Translations under genes and position numbers: made by a program | From: CAZRRV01 sp964602735 | GTDB lineage: Bacteria > Bacillota > Clostridia > Oscillospirales > Acutalibacteraceae | Direction: 5' to 3' | NCBI GenBank assembly: GCA_964602735.1 | Contig: CAZRRV010000008.1 | Location: forward strand, 1 to 44,435 | Length of the DNA stretch: 44,435 nt | Shown: positions 24,848-32,501 of the stretch, in pieces | Layout: every line of letters starts with the position of its first letter | Numbering within the stretch: position 1 is the stretch's first letter | Notes under the pieces: generated by a model | What the model saw: only the letters and a program-made list of their open reading frames with translations | The model's database searches: none | What the model was told of the DNA's origin: nothing

Positions 24848-26737
24848 ATGAAATTTTTATCCGGAAAAACACAGGTCGCCGTAATCGGCGCCGGACACGC
24901 GGGTATAGAAGCGGCGCTTGCCGCGGCGAGGATGGGTTGTGATACCGTTCTGTTTACACTTAATCTCGACGCGGTGGCGAATATGCCGTGCAATCCGTCA
25001 ATCGGCGGCACCGCGAAAGGGCATCTTGTCCGCGAAATCGACGCGCTGGGCGGGGAAATGGGCAAAGCCGCCGACGCGACAACGATTCAAAGCAGAATGC
25101 TGAACCGCGGCAAAGGTCCCGCGGTTCACAGTCTTCGCGCGCAGATTGACAGGCGGGCATACGGCGCATATATGAAACATATTTGCGAAATGCAGCCGAA
25201 TTTGCTTTTGCGGCAGGCGGAAATTACCGAAATAGAACCCGGGGACGACGGTTGGCTGCTTACCACATCGCTCGGCGAAACGGTTGCCGCGCGGGCGGTA
25301 ATAATAGCTACGGGCACATATTTAAGAGGGAAAATTCATGTGGGCGAAGTGAACTACTCCGGAGGGCCGGACGGTACATTTGCCGCCGACAGGCTTTCGG
25401 TATCGCTCACAAAGCTGGGCTTTCCCCTGCGCCGTTTCAAAACCGGCACCCCCGCGAGGGTGCTGAAAAGAAGCATCGATTTTTCAAAGCTGACGGTGCA
25501 ACCGGGCGATATAAATCCCGAACCGTTCAGTTACGCATCCGATACTCCGCCCCGGAACGACGCTCTGTGCTACATAAGCTATACAACGGCGGAAACAAAA
25601 CGCATCATTCTAAAAAATCTTCACCGTTCCCCGCTGTTTTCGGGTAGGATCGAAGGCGTAGGCCCGCGGTACTGCCCGAGCATAGAAGATAAGATGGTAA
25701 AATTCGCAGATAAAGAACGGCACCAGCTGTTTATCGAACCGTGCGGCACCGATACCGAAGAAATGTATTTGCAGGGGATGTCGTCTTCACTGCCGGTTGA
25801 CGTGCAGACGGCGTTTTACCGCACAATACCGGGACTTGAAAACGTTGAGATAACGCGCAACGCCTATGCCATCGAATACGACTGCGTTGACCCGACCGCC
25901 CTCTCCCCCGCCCTTGAGGTGAAAGAACATGAGGGCTTATACGGCGCCGGGCAGTTTAACGGTACATCGGGATACGAGGAGGCGGCGGCGCAGGGGATTG
26001 TTGCCGGGATAAACGCCGCCCGTAAAATATTAAACAAACCTCCGATGATACTGAAACGCTCGGAATCGTATATCGGCACGCTAATCGACGATTTGGTAAC
26101 GAAAGGGTGCACCGACCCCTACCGTATGATGACCTCCCGCTCGGAGTACAGGCTGGTTCTGAGGCAGGACAACGCCGATGAGCGTCTTACTCCGTCAGGC
26201 CGCGAAAACGGACTTATCGGCGACGAATTGTGGAGTAAGTTCCTGCGAAGAAAAGAACTTAAGGAAAGGGAAATTCAGCGGCTGAAAAAAACCGTTGTAC
26301 CGCCCGGCGAAAAACTCGATTCATTTTTATCGGGTCGCGGCACCGCGCCGATCTCGACCGGCGTCCGCCTCGACGAACTGCTGCGCCGCCCGCAAATCGA
26401 TTACGAATCCCTCGCGGATTTCGACCCGTGCCGTCCCGATCTGCCGAACATTGTACGTCAAAAAGCGGAAACCGAAATAAAATACGAGGGCTATATAGCA
26501 AGACAGCAGGCGCGTATAAAAAAAGCGGAACAGGCGGAATCGCATCTTATTCCCCCCGATATTGATTACGGCGTTATTACGGGACTGCGCCTCGAGGCAG
26601 CGGAAAAACTGCGGAAGATAAAGCCGCGAAGCATCGGGCAGGCGTCGCGTATTTCGGGAGTGACACCCGCCGATATAGATGTATTGCTTATAGCTTTATC
26701 GCGCCGTAACGGCGGGCAGAACAGAAACTCGACATGA
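24848..26737 (+). CDS. mnmG: tRNA uridine-5-carboxymethylaminomethyl modification protein MnmG
   Basis: A 629-residue FAD-binding partner of MnmE. Visible: the N-terminal dinucleotide fold (VIGAGHAGIEAALAAARMG), GGTAKGHLVREIDALGG, TGTYLRGKIHVGE, the conserved cysteine in GVGPRYCPSIEDK, and the second signature YGAGQFNGTSGYEEAAAQG. The C-terminal helical domain, which binds MnmE and tRNA, ends with VTPADIDVLLIALSR. Its ATG lies four bases after the mnmE stop; an in-frame start further up lies inside mnmE. A TTTTGTGC/GCACAAAA hairpin follows at 26748-26767. Confidence 0.97.
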   Translation: MKFLSGKTQVAVIGAGHAGIEAALAAARMGCDTVLFTLNLDAVANMPCNPSIGGTAKGHLVREIDALGGEMGKAADATTIQSRMLNRGKGPAVHSLRAQIDRRAYGAYMKHICEMQPNLLLRQAEITEIEPGDDGWLLTTSLGETVAARAVIIATGTYLRGKIHVGEVNYSGGPDGTFAADRLSVSLTKLGFPLRRFKTGTPARVLKRSIDFSKLTVQPGDINPEPFSYASDTPPRNDALCYISYTTAETKRIILKNLHRSPLFSGRIEGVGPRYCPSIEDKMVKFADKERHQLFIEPCGTDTEEMYLQGMSSSLPVDVQTAFYRTIPGLENVEITRNAYAIEYDCVDPTALSPALEVKEHEGLYGAGQFNGTSGYEEAAAQGIVAGINAARKILNKPPMILKRSESYIGTLIDDLVTKGCTDPYRMMTSRSEYRLVLRQDNADERLTPSGRENGLIGDELWSKFLRRKELKEREIQRLKKTVVPPGEKLDSFLSGRGTAPISTGVRLDELLRRPQIDYESLADFDPCRPDLPNIVRQKAETEIKYEGYIARQQARIKKAEQAESHLIPPDIDYGVITGLRLEAAEKLRKIKPRSIGQASRISGVTPADIDVLLIALSRRNGGQNRNST

Positions 26738-26797
26738 TACTCAATAATTTTGTGCTTTTGCACAAAAAATCCACTATAAATTCGATATTATTTTCTA

Positions 26798-26826
26798 TTG
26801 ACAATATAATTGAAATCGGATAGAAT
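26798..26826 (+). promoter_or_regulatory. Promoter of structured leader and zinc-ribbon gene
   Basis: Consensus TTGACA (26798-26803), 17 bases, TAGAAT (26821-26826). Predicted initiation near 26833 coincides with the first base of a 10-bp hairpin. Confidence 0.85.
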
Positions 26827-26832
26827 TTAGTT

Positions 26833-26946
26833 CGTGATTTTTGATATTCGGTTATCCGGCTAAAAATCACGGATATGCCCCGGTAGTTTAATCAAGCGAA
26901 AATATTGGCGACAAAGACGGCGGTGCGATTCCGCCCCGGAGTAAAA
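26833..26946 (+). ncRNA. Structured leader RNA with a tRNA-like 3' part
   Basis: The first element is a hairpin: CGTGATTTTT (26833-26842) pairs with AAAAATCACG (26862-26871), with an inner CGG-TTAT-CCG. The second, about 26876-26946, resembles part of a tRNA: acceptor-like GCCCCGG pairs with CCGGAGT (one mismatch, one G-T); TA linker; a short D-like arm GTTT-AATC-AAGC; and a T-like arm GGCGG-TGCGATT-CCGCC. No anticodon stem can be drawn in the A-rich middle, so it is not a normal tRNA. It may be a cis-acting leader of the zinc-ribbon gene, an independent small RNA or a decayed tRNA. No known riboswitch class was recognised. Confidence 0.4.
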
Positions 26947-26969
26947 TAATCCACAGTGAGGTAGAAAGC

Positions 26970-27254
26970 ATGTTTGAAGACAAAACCCTTACCTGCAAGG
27001 AATGCGGGGCGCAGTTCGTATTCACGGCGAGCGAACAGGAATTTTATCAGGAAAAAGGCTTTGTGAACGAACCGCAGCGCTGCAAAGCCTGCCGGGATGC
27101 CCGCAAAGCCGCGGCGAGAGGGCCGAGAGAGATGCACGAGGCTGTTTGTGCCAAATGCGGCGGAGTAGCCAAAGTTCCGTTCATTCCGCACGACGATCGT
27201 CCGGTATACTGCAGCGAGTGCTTTGCCCAGATGAGAGCCGAGCAAAACGCGTAA
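26970..27254 (+). CDS. Small double zinc-ribbon protein
   Basis: A 94-residue protein with two zinc-binding units. The N-terminal unit is CKECGAQFVF...EQEFYQEKG...RCKACR (the zinc-ribbon type found in many small clostridial proteins), and the C-terminal unit is CAKCGG...RPVYCSECF. A basic Arg/Lys/Ala linker joins them. GAGGTAG precedes the ATG. Function is unknown; the fold and basic linker suggest nucleic-acid binding. Gene has a private promoter, a structured leader and a strong terminator, so it is a single-gene unit. Confidence 0.88.
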   Translation: MFEDKTLTCKECGAQFVFTASEQEFYQEKGFVNEPQRCKACRDARKAAARGPREMHEAVCAKCGGVAKVPFIPHDDRPVYCSECFAQMRAEQNA

Positions 27255-27276
27255 CGGATGTCACACGAAAAGAACC

Positions 27277-27310
27277 GACCGCGCCTCTACAGGCGCGGTC
27301 TTCCTTTTTT
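27277..27310 (+). terminator. Terminator of zinc-ribbon gene
   Basis: GACCGCGCC (27277-27285) pairs perfectly with GGCGCGGTC (27292-27300) over a six-base loop, followed by TTCCTTTTTT. The following 27311-27524 stretch shows no gene, only small AT-rich inverted repeats (for example 27361-27394). Confidence 0.93.
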
Positions 27311-27524
27311 CGCCCGTTTATTACGGCAATGCGCAAATTATTGCGTTCCCCGTTCTTCTCCGGTGAAATTGCGGTAAAATATTTTGCATTTCACTGAATT
27401 TCCGATACTTCACACGGAAAAACGTCGGCGGCGCCGTTGCCATGCCCGCGAAAATTTCCGCAAATCCGAACGGAAAAAAATTCGCGGAACCGCCGGCAAT
27501 TATGTCACCGTTTTTACCTTTCTC

Positions 27525-27552
27525 TTTACTTTTCCGCGAATTTTGCTATAAT
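27525..27552 (+). promoter_or_regulatory. Promoter of rpe
   Basis: TTTACT (27525-27530), 16 bases, then TATAAT (27547-27552) with an upstream TGC forming an extended -10. Confidence 0.75.
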
Positions 27553-27621
27553 AAAACTGAAAAAAGAAAATTAAGTCCGACCGAATATCAAAAACGATTG
27601 CGTCATTGAGGAGGTGCCCGT

Positions 27622-28266
27622 ATGCCGCTGATTTCACCGAGCATTTTGAACTGCGATTATTTAAGCCTCGAACCGGTATTGCGCATTTTTGAGCAAAGCG
27701 GCGTCGATCGGGTTCACCTTGACGTAATGGACGGAATTTTCGTTCCGAATTTAACTTTCGGCGCGGAGTTCGTAAAATCGGTAAAATCGCATACAACTCT
27801 CAAAACGGACGTTCATTTGATGATTGACCGCCCGCATCGGTATATCGACCTGTTCGCTCCGTTCAGTGATATGCTCGGCTTTCACCTCGAGGCCGGTTCG
27901 CCCGTGGCGGAAACTCTTCGCCGGATAAAAAATCTCGGATGCAAACCCTATATTACCATAAAGCCCGACACGGAGCCGGATGAAGTTTTCCCGTATCTGC
28001 CGCTCTGCGATACGGTGCTTGTAATGTCGGTTGAGCCGGGATTCGGCGGGCAGGAATTTTTGCCCGGAACGCTTCGGAAGTTGCGGACGCTGAAAGAGGA
28101 AATCTCGCGTCGCGGACTCGGTGTGTCGCTTGAGGTCGACGGCGGAATTAACGAAACAACGGCGCCTCCGGCGGTTGCGGCCGGTGCCGATATTCTGGTC
28201 GTCGGAAGCGCGCTGGTTAAAGCGGCCGATATAAAAAAAGAATGTGAAAAATATCTTTCGCTGTAG
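27622..28266 (+). CDS. rpe: Ribulose-phosphate 3-epimerase
   Basis: A 214-residue TIM-barrel enzyme interconverting ribulose 5-phosphate and xylulose 5-phosphate in the pentose phosphate pathway. Signatures: PSILNCDYLSL at the start, VHLDVMDGIFVPNLTFG (metal and catalytic residues), DVHLMIDRP, VMSVEPGFGGQEF and VDGGINETTAP (second catalytic Asp and phosphate binding). GAGGAGG precedes the ATG. The phosphohexomutase gene begins nine bases after its stop, so the two form one sugar-phosphate unit. Confidence 0.97.
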   Translation: MPLISPSILNCDYLSLEPVLRIFEQSGVDRVHLDVMDGIFVPNLTFGAEFVKSVKSHTTLKTDVHLMIDRPHRYIDLFAPFSDMLGFHLEAGSPVAETLRRIKNLGCKPYITIKPDTEPDEVFPYLPLCDTVLVMSVEPGFGGQEFLPGTLRKLRTLKEEISRRGLGVSLEVDGGINETTAPPAVAAGADILVVGSALVKAADIKKECEKYLSL

Positions 28267-28275
28267 GAGGAAAGC

Positions 28276-29757
28276 ATGATACCGCTGAAACAGCTTAAAA
28301 GCGGAACCGACATTCGCGGCAAGGCGACTTCGGAACCCGGGAACCCGGCAACTCTGAGTGAGGGCGCCGTTTTCCGCATATCCCGCGGATTTGCCGACTT
28401 CGTAAAGCGGAGAAAAGGCAATCACATTAAAATCGCAGTAGGCGGCGATTGCAGACTGACCTCGGATAAAATAAAACGCACGGTAATCGGGGCTCTGTAT
28501 TCGGCGGGCGCCGAGGTGTTCGACTGCGGACTGTCTTCCACTCCCGCGATGTTTATGACAACCGTTACGGGCGGAATGACGGCGTCGATCCAGGTTACCG
28601 CGAGCCACCACCCCGCCGACCGCAACGGTCTCAAATTTTTTCTTCCGGAAGGCGGACTGAGCAGCGACGAACTCGACGAGGTTATAGATCTCGCGGAAAA
28701 GCACGAATTTCTCCGCAATCAGCGCGAAAGCGCTCCGCAGTTCCCGTTTATGGACAGATACTGCGAGCATCTCCGCAGGGTTATATGCGGCGGCCTTAAA
28801 AAAAGCGAGAGCGAAAAACCGCTCGCGGGAATGCATATAATTCTCGACGCGGGAAACGGCGTCGGAGGATTTTACTCCGAAAAAGTTTTAATACCCCTCG
28901 GAGCGGATACATCGGGCAGCGTATATTTAACGCCCGACGGCAGTTTCCCGAACCACATTCCCAATCCCGAAAACGAAGACGCCATGAAAAGCATACGCTC
29001 GGCGGTGATCTCGTCGGGCGCCGACCTCGGCGTTATTTTCGATACCGATGTCGACCGCGCCGCATGTGTCGGCAAAGACGGCGAAGAAATAAACCGCAAC
29101 CGGCTTATCGCGCTTGTCTCCGCGATTGTGCTTGAAAGCGAACCCGGTTCCACCATAGTTACCGACAGTGTGACTTCCGACGGGCTGAGCGAATTTATAA
29201 CTTCGCTCGGCGGCCGGCACCACCGCTTCAAACGCGGATACAAAAATGTAATCGACGAGGCGCGCCGCCTTACGGAAGCGGGCGAAAACGCACCTCTCGC
29301 CATAGAGACGAGCGGTCACGCGGCGTTAAAAGAAAATTATTATTTAGACGACGGCGCTTACCTTATGACCAAGATTATAACGGAAACGGTTAAACTGCGC
29401 CGGGAGGGCAAAGATATCACGGATCTGATTTCCGCGCTGCGCTGCCCCGCCGAGGAACACGAATACCGCCTGACCGTAACAGCCGGCGATTTTTCGGAGT
29501 ACGCCGACGGGGTGTTGCGGGAACTCGAAAAATTCTCGCGGAATAACGGCGAATGGCGTGTCGCGAACGACAGTTACGAAGGTGTTCGCGTGTCGACCCG
29601 GGAGGGATGCTTTATTATGCGCAAAAGCGTCCACGACCCCATACTGGTGCTTAATACCGAAAGCGACCGACCGGGCGGAACGGCCGTAACGCTCTCCCGT
29701 CTGCGCGCTTTTCTCGAAAAATACGAAAAGCTCGATATTTCCGCAATCGAATCGTAA
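28276..29757 (+). CDS. Phosphomannomutase/phosphoglucomutase family protein
   Basis: A 493-residue alpha-D-phosphohexomutase. The N-terminus has KSGTDIRGKA. The phosphoserine loop reads TASHHPADRNGLKFF, the Mg2+ loop DTDVDRA, and the sugar-specificity loop ETSGHAALKENYYLDDG. Domain 4 near the end has the phosphate-binding RPGGTA-type segment. It moves phosphate between C1 and C6 of glucose, mannose or a related hexose, supplying sugar nucleotides. ESGGH-type loops are GEMSGH in glucomutases; ETSGHA fits the eukaryote-like/bacterial PMM-PGM mixed group, so exact substrate is open. AGGAGG precedes the ATG. Confidence 0.9.
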   Translation: MIPLKQLKSGTDIRGKATSEPGNPATLSEGAVFRISRGFADFVKRRKGNHIKIAVGGDCRLTSDKIKRTVIGALYSAGAEVFDCGLSSTPAMFMTTVTGGMTASIQVTASHHPADRNGLKFFLPEGGLSSDELDEVIDLAEKHEFLRNQRESAPQFPFMDRYCEHLRRVICGGLKKSESEKPLAGMHIILDAGNGVGGFYSEKVLIPLGADTSGSVYLTPDGSFPNHIPNPENEDAMKSIRSAVISSGADLGVIFDTDVDRAACVGKDGEEINRNRLIALVSAIVLESEPGSTIVTDSVTSDGLSEFITSLGGRHHRFKRGYKNVIDEARRLTEAGENAPLAIETSGHAALKENYYLDDGAYLMTKIITETVKLRREGKDITDLISALRCPAEEHEYRLTVTAGDFSEYADGVLRELEKFSRNNGEWRVANDSYEGVRVSTREGCFIMRKSVHDPILVLNTESDRPGGTAVTLSRLRAFLEKYEKLDISAIES

Positions 29758-29799
29758 CTATAACACCGCGGCACAAACACCGGCCAACCCAATTCATAC

Positions 29800-29828
29800 T
29801 TGCTTTACGGCAAAAAATGGAGTATAAT
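29800..29828 (+). promoter_or_regulatory. Promoter of yajC-radA operon
   Basis: TTGCTT (29800-29805), 17 bases, then consensus TATAAT (29823-29828). Confidence 0.8.
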
Positions 29829-29881
29829 ACAAAGCGGATATTTACTGAAATGACAGCAATTCTGATAACGGAGGAAATTAA

Positions 29882-30151
29882 ATGGGGATTCTCGTAACGG
29901 TAGGTTATATCGCGATAATCGGCTTTGTGCTTTGGTTCTTTATGATCCGTCCGCAAAGAAAAAAACAGAAAAAAGAGCAGGCCATGCGCGACAGCGTGCA
30001 AATAGGCGACGATATTATAACCATAGGCGGATTTTACTGCAAAGTGGTTTCGATTAAAGACGACACATTTATAGTGGAATCGCCGGTAGACCACACAAAG
30101 ATGCGGGTGGCTAAATGGGCGGTACAGTCGAACGAAACAATTCACGACTGA
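29882..30151 (+). CDS. yajC: Preprotein translocase accessory subunit YajC
   Basis: An 89-residue inner-membrane protein with one N-terminal transmembrane helix followed by the typical MIRPQRKKQKKEQ basic stretch, then the small beta domain (IGDDIITIGGFYCKVVSI). It associates with SecDF to aid Sec export. GGAGGAAA precedes the ATG. It leads a plus-strand run with radA and the Nudix gene. Confidence 0.93.
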   Translation: MGILVTVGYIAIIGFVLWFFMIRPQRKKQKKEQAMRDSVQIGDDIITIGGFYCKVVSIKDDTFIVESPVDHTKMRVAKWAVQSNETIHD

Positions 30152-30192
30152 CGGGAAGCCGAGCCGCCGGTCGGATATGAAAGGATATGCCG

Positions 30193-31557
30193 ATGCCCCC
30201 TAAAGCGAAAACCGCTTATATTTGCAGCGAATGCGGGTATGAAAGCCCGAAATGGAGCGGAAAATGCCCGAACTGCGGCGAATGGAACACCCTGAAAGAG
30301 GAAATCGTTACCCCCGCGGCAGCGAAAGCCGCGCCGGCTCCGTCGCTCCGTGCCGCCCGCGCCGAGAAGCTTGACGAAATTCAAAGCGACGACAGTTTCA
30401 GGTATACGACGGGTATAAACGAGCTCGACCGCGTACTGGGCGGCGGGCTTGTAAAGGGTTCGGTGGTACTTTTAAGCGGCGACCCCGGCATCGGCAAATC
30501 TACCCTTCTGTTGCAATTATGCGATCGCCTGCGCGACCGCAATATTTTGTATGTCTCGGGCGAGGAATCGGCGGGGCAGATAAAATTGCGCGCCCGGCGC
30601 CTGAATGTAAAGTCGGATAATCTTCGCATTTTAACCGAAACCGATGTCGGAAGTATTTGCGAAATCATACGAGGGGATCGCCCGGAAATCGTACTCATCG
30701 ACTCGATCCAAACGATGAATTTGGCGGAACTCGCCTCTTCAAGCGGAACCGTTACACAGGTACGCGAATGCACTGCGTACATTCAGCGAACCTGCAAAAG
30801 CATTGATATTCCCGTAATACTTGTAGGGCATGTGAATAAAGACGGCGCTATCGCGGGCCCCAAAGTTATGGAGCATATTGTCGATACCGTGCTGTATTTC
30901 GAGGGAGAGCGGAACCATGCCTACAGAATACTTCGGGCGATAAAAAACCGTTTCGGTTCCACCAACGAAATAGGCGTATTTGAGATGGGCGACCGCGGGC
31001 TGGAGCCGGTGGAAAACCCTTCGTCGTATCTGCTCGGCGAACGGGGCGTCGAGGTTTCGGGATCCTGCGTAACCTGCGTTACGGAAGGCACACGTCCTCT
31101 GCTTGCGGAAATTCAGGCGCTCGTAGCCGCGAGCGGTTACGGGAACGCCCGCCGCATGGCGACCGGATTCGACTACAACCGGGCCAATCTCCTTCTCGCG
31201 GTACTCGAAAAAAGAGCCGGCTACCGTTTCTCGGATTCCGATGTTTATATAAATGTTGTAGGCGGGCTTAAACTCGACGAACCGGCAACCGACCTCGCGG
31301 TTGCGCTGGCGCTGATTTCCGCTTTGAAAGACAAACCTCTTCCTGATGATTTGGCCGCGTTCGGAGAAATAGGACTGTCGGGTGAGGTACGGTCGGTTTC
31401 GCGGGTAGCCGACAGGCTGAAAGAATCGCGCCGTTTGGGATTCAGGCGGTGCGTTATACCTCAAACCTGCTATAAAAAACTGGACGAATCTCTCTTTCCC
31501 GATACTGAAATTATAGCGGTGCGCTCGGTTAAAGAAGCGGCGTATCGGATATTTTAA
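30193..31557 (+). CDS. radA: DNA repair protein RadA
   Basis: A 454-residue RecA-like branch-migration ATPase active in recombinational repair. The N-terminal zinc finger is CSECGYESPKWSGKCPNCGE. The RecA-like core has Walker A GDPGIGKSTL, the RadA-specific KNRFGSTNEIG and the Walker B-like region VLIDSIQT. The C-terminal Lon-protease-like domain (PATDLAVALALISA, FGEIGLSGEVR) is present. I chose the ATG at 30193, seven bases after AAGGA; an ATG two codons earlier is too close to that signal. It is followed by the Nudix gene 12 bases later. Confidence 0.96.
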   Translation: MPPKAKTAYICSECGYESPKWSGKCPNCGEWNTLKEEIVTPAAAKAAPAPSLRAARAEKLDEIQSDDSFRYTTGINELDRVLGGGLVKGSVVLLSGDPGIGKSTLLLQLCDRLRDRNILYVSGEESAGQIKLRARRLNVKSDNLRILTETDVGSICEIIRGDRPEIVLIDSIQTMNLAELASSSGTVTQVRECTAYIQRTCKSIDIPVILVGHVNKDGAIAGPKVMEHIVDTVLYFEGERNHAYRILRAIKNRFGSTNEIGVFEMGDRGLEPVENPSSYLLGERGVEVSGSCVTCVTEGTRPLLAEIQALVAASGYGNARRMATGFDYNRANLLLAVLEKRAGYRFSDSDVYINVVGGLKLDEPATDLAVALALISALKDKPLPDDLAAFGEIGLSGEVRSVSRVADRLKESRRLGFRRCVIPQTCYKKLDESLFPDTEIIAVRSVKEAAYRIF

Positions 31558-31569
31558 GGTGTTTAATCG

Positions 31570-32115
31570 ATGAATTTGTGGGAGAAAACCGTAACTTCAA
31601 AAACGGTATACAGAGGAAAAATAATCGATGTTCTGGAGGATACCGCGCTTCTGCCCAACGGGAAAACGGAAACGCGTAATGTTGTGGAACACTCCGGCGG
31701 CGTTTGCGTTGTTCCGCTGTGCGAAAACGGCGACGTAATCCTGGTTAACCAGTTCCGATACCCCTACGGCAGGGTTATATCGGAGGTTCCCGCCGGAAAA
31801 CTGGAGAAAACCGACGAAAGTCCCCTCGCCTGCGGAAAACGCGAACTCGTTGAAGAGACGGGCGCTACGGCGGAAAATTATATATATTTGGGGGAAATGT
31901 ATCCCTCCCCGGGGTATTGCCGGGAAATAATTTACATTTACCTGGCAACCGGGCTCACCTTCGGCGAACCGGCTCCCGATGAAAACGAATTTTTGCAGAC
32001 CGAGCGGATCCCGTTGAAAACCGCGGCGGAAAAGGTACTCTCAGGGGAAATAAAAGACGCGAAAACCTGTGTGGCGATACTTAAAACATATATAAAAATC
32101 GCGGAAAAATCGTAA
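31570..32115 (+). CDS. Nudix hydrolase (ADP-ribose pyrophosphatase type)
   Basis: A 181-residue Nudix enzyme that probably cleaves ADP-ribose or similar nucleoside diphosphate sugars. The N-terminal part (SKTVYRGKIIDVLED, VVEHSGGVCVVPLC, VILVNQFRYPYGR) is typical of ADP-ribose pyrophosphatases. The Nudix box reads GKLEKTDESPLACGKREL, then VEETG; it has one extra residue between the first Gly and Glu compared with GX5E. The catalytic REXXEE is intact. PSPGYCREII follows. AAGGTG precedes the ATG. Confidence 0.9.
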   Translation: MNLWEKTVTSKTVYRGKIIDVLEDTALLPNGKTETRNVVEHSGGVCVVPLCENGDVILVNQFRYPYGRVISEVPAGKLEKTDESPLACGKRELVEETGATAENYIYLGEMYPSPGYCREIIYIYLATGLTFGEPAPDENEFLQTERIPLKTAAEKVLSGEIKDAKTCVAILKTYIKIAEKS

Positions 32116-32118
32116 ACC

Positions 32119-32150
32119 CGAAAATAAAAACCGCCCCGGGAAAGGGGCGG
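32119..32150 (-). terminator. Terminator of ferredoxin gene
   Basis: CCGCCCC (32131-32137) and GGGGCGG (32144-32150) form a stem; read on the minus strand it is followed by TTTTTATTTTC. On the plus strand the tail is poor in T, but the stem could also slow transcripts from the Nudix gene. Confidence 0.75.
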
Positions 32151-32176
32151 ATTTCGAGTGCCATGACCCGGGGAAA

Positions 32177-32344
32177 TCATTCGGAAATGGCTTCGACGGG
32201 GCAACCCGCGGCGCATGTGCCGCAGGAAACGCATTTCTCGGGGTCGATCACATATTGCGATTCTCCCTCCGAAATGGCCTCGACGGGGCATGATGCCGCG
32301 CATGCGCCGCATTTAACGCAGGCGTCGGAAATTACATATGCCAT
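32177..32344 (-). CDS. 2[4Fe-4S] ferredoxin
   Basis: A 55-residue clostridial-type ferredoxin. Two near-identical halves carry the ligands CVKCGACAASCP and CVSCGTCAAGCP, each followed by VEAIS. The start ATG at 32344 follows GGGAGGTG; an in-frame upstream extension runs across the promoter and is not expected to be translated. It is the small soluble electron carrier likely to serve the hydrogenase and oxidoreductases of this organism. Single gene with own promoter and terminator. Confidence 0.96.
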   Translation of the reverse strand: MAYVISDACVKCGACAASCPVEAISEGESQYVIDPEKCVSCGTCAAGCPVEAISE

Positions 32345-32368
32345 GTAAAACACCTCCCAAAATTTACT

Positions 32369-32385
32369 GGCAAGTATATCTTGCC
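32369..32385. promoter_or_regulatory. Inverted repeat in ferredoxin leader
   Basis: GGCAAG (32369-32374) and CTTGCC (32380-32385) are separated by TATAT, just downstream of the ferredoxin -10 box, so it overlaps the start of the transcript. It could be an operator or a short RNA hairpin. Confidence 0.45.
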
Positions 32386-32390
32386 CTTTT

Positions 32391-32418
32391 ATTTTATCAC
32401 AATCCCGCAAAAAAGCAA
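32391..32418 (-). promoter_or_regulatory. Promoter of ferredoxin gene
   Basis: On the minus strand, TTGCTT (32418-32413), 16 bases, then TAAAAT (32396-32391). Confidence 0.7.
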
Positions 32419-32501
32419 GTACGCGGAAAAATATTTTATAAAAGGCGCTGCCGTAATGAAAATATTTATTAAAACACGCATTGAAAACACGATTTACAGC
32501 C

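Noticed and set aside
26876..26946. Calling the tRNA-like element a genuine tRNA gene
   Set aside because: No anticodon stem-loop can be drawn, the D-loop would have only four bases and the acceptor has a mismatch; kept only as a tRNA-like leader.
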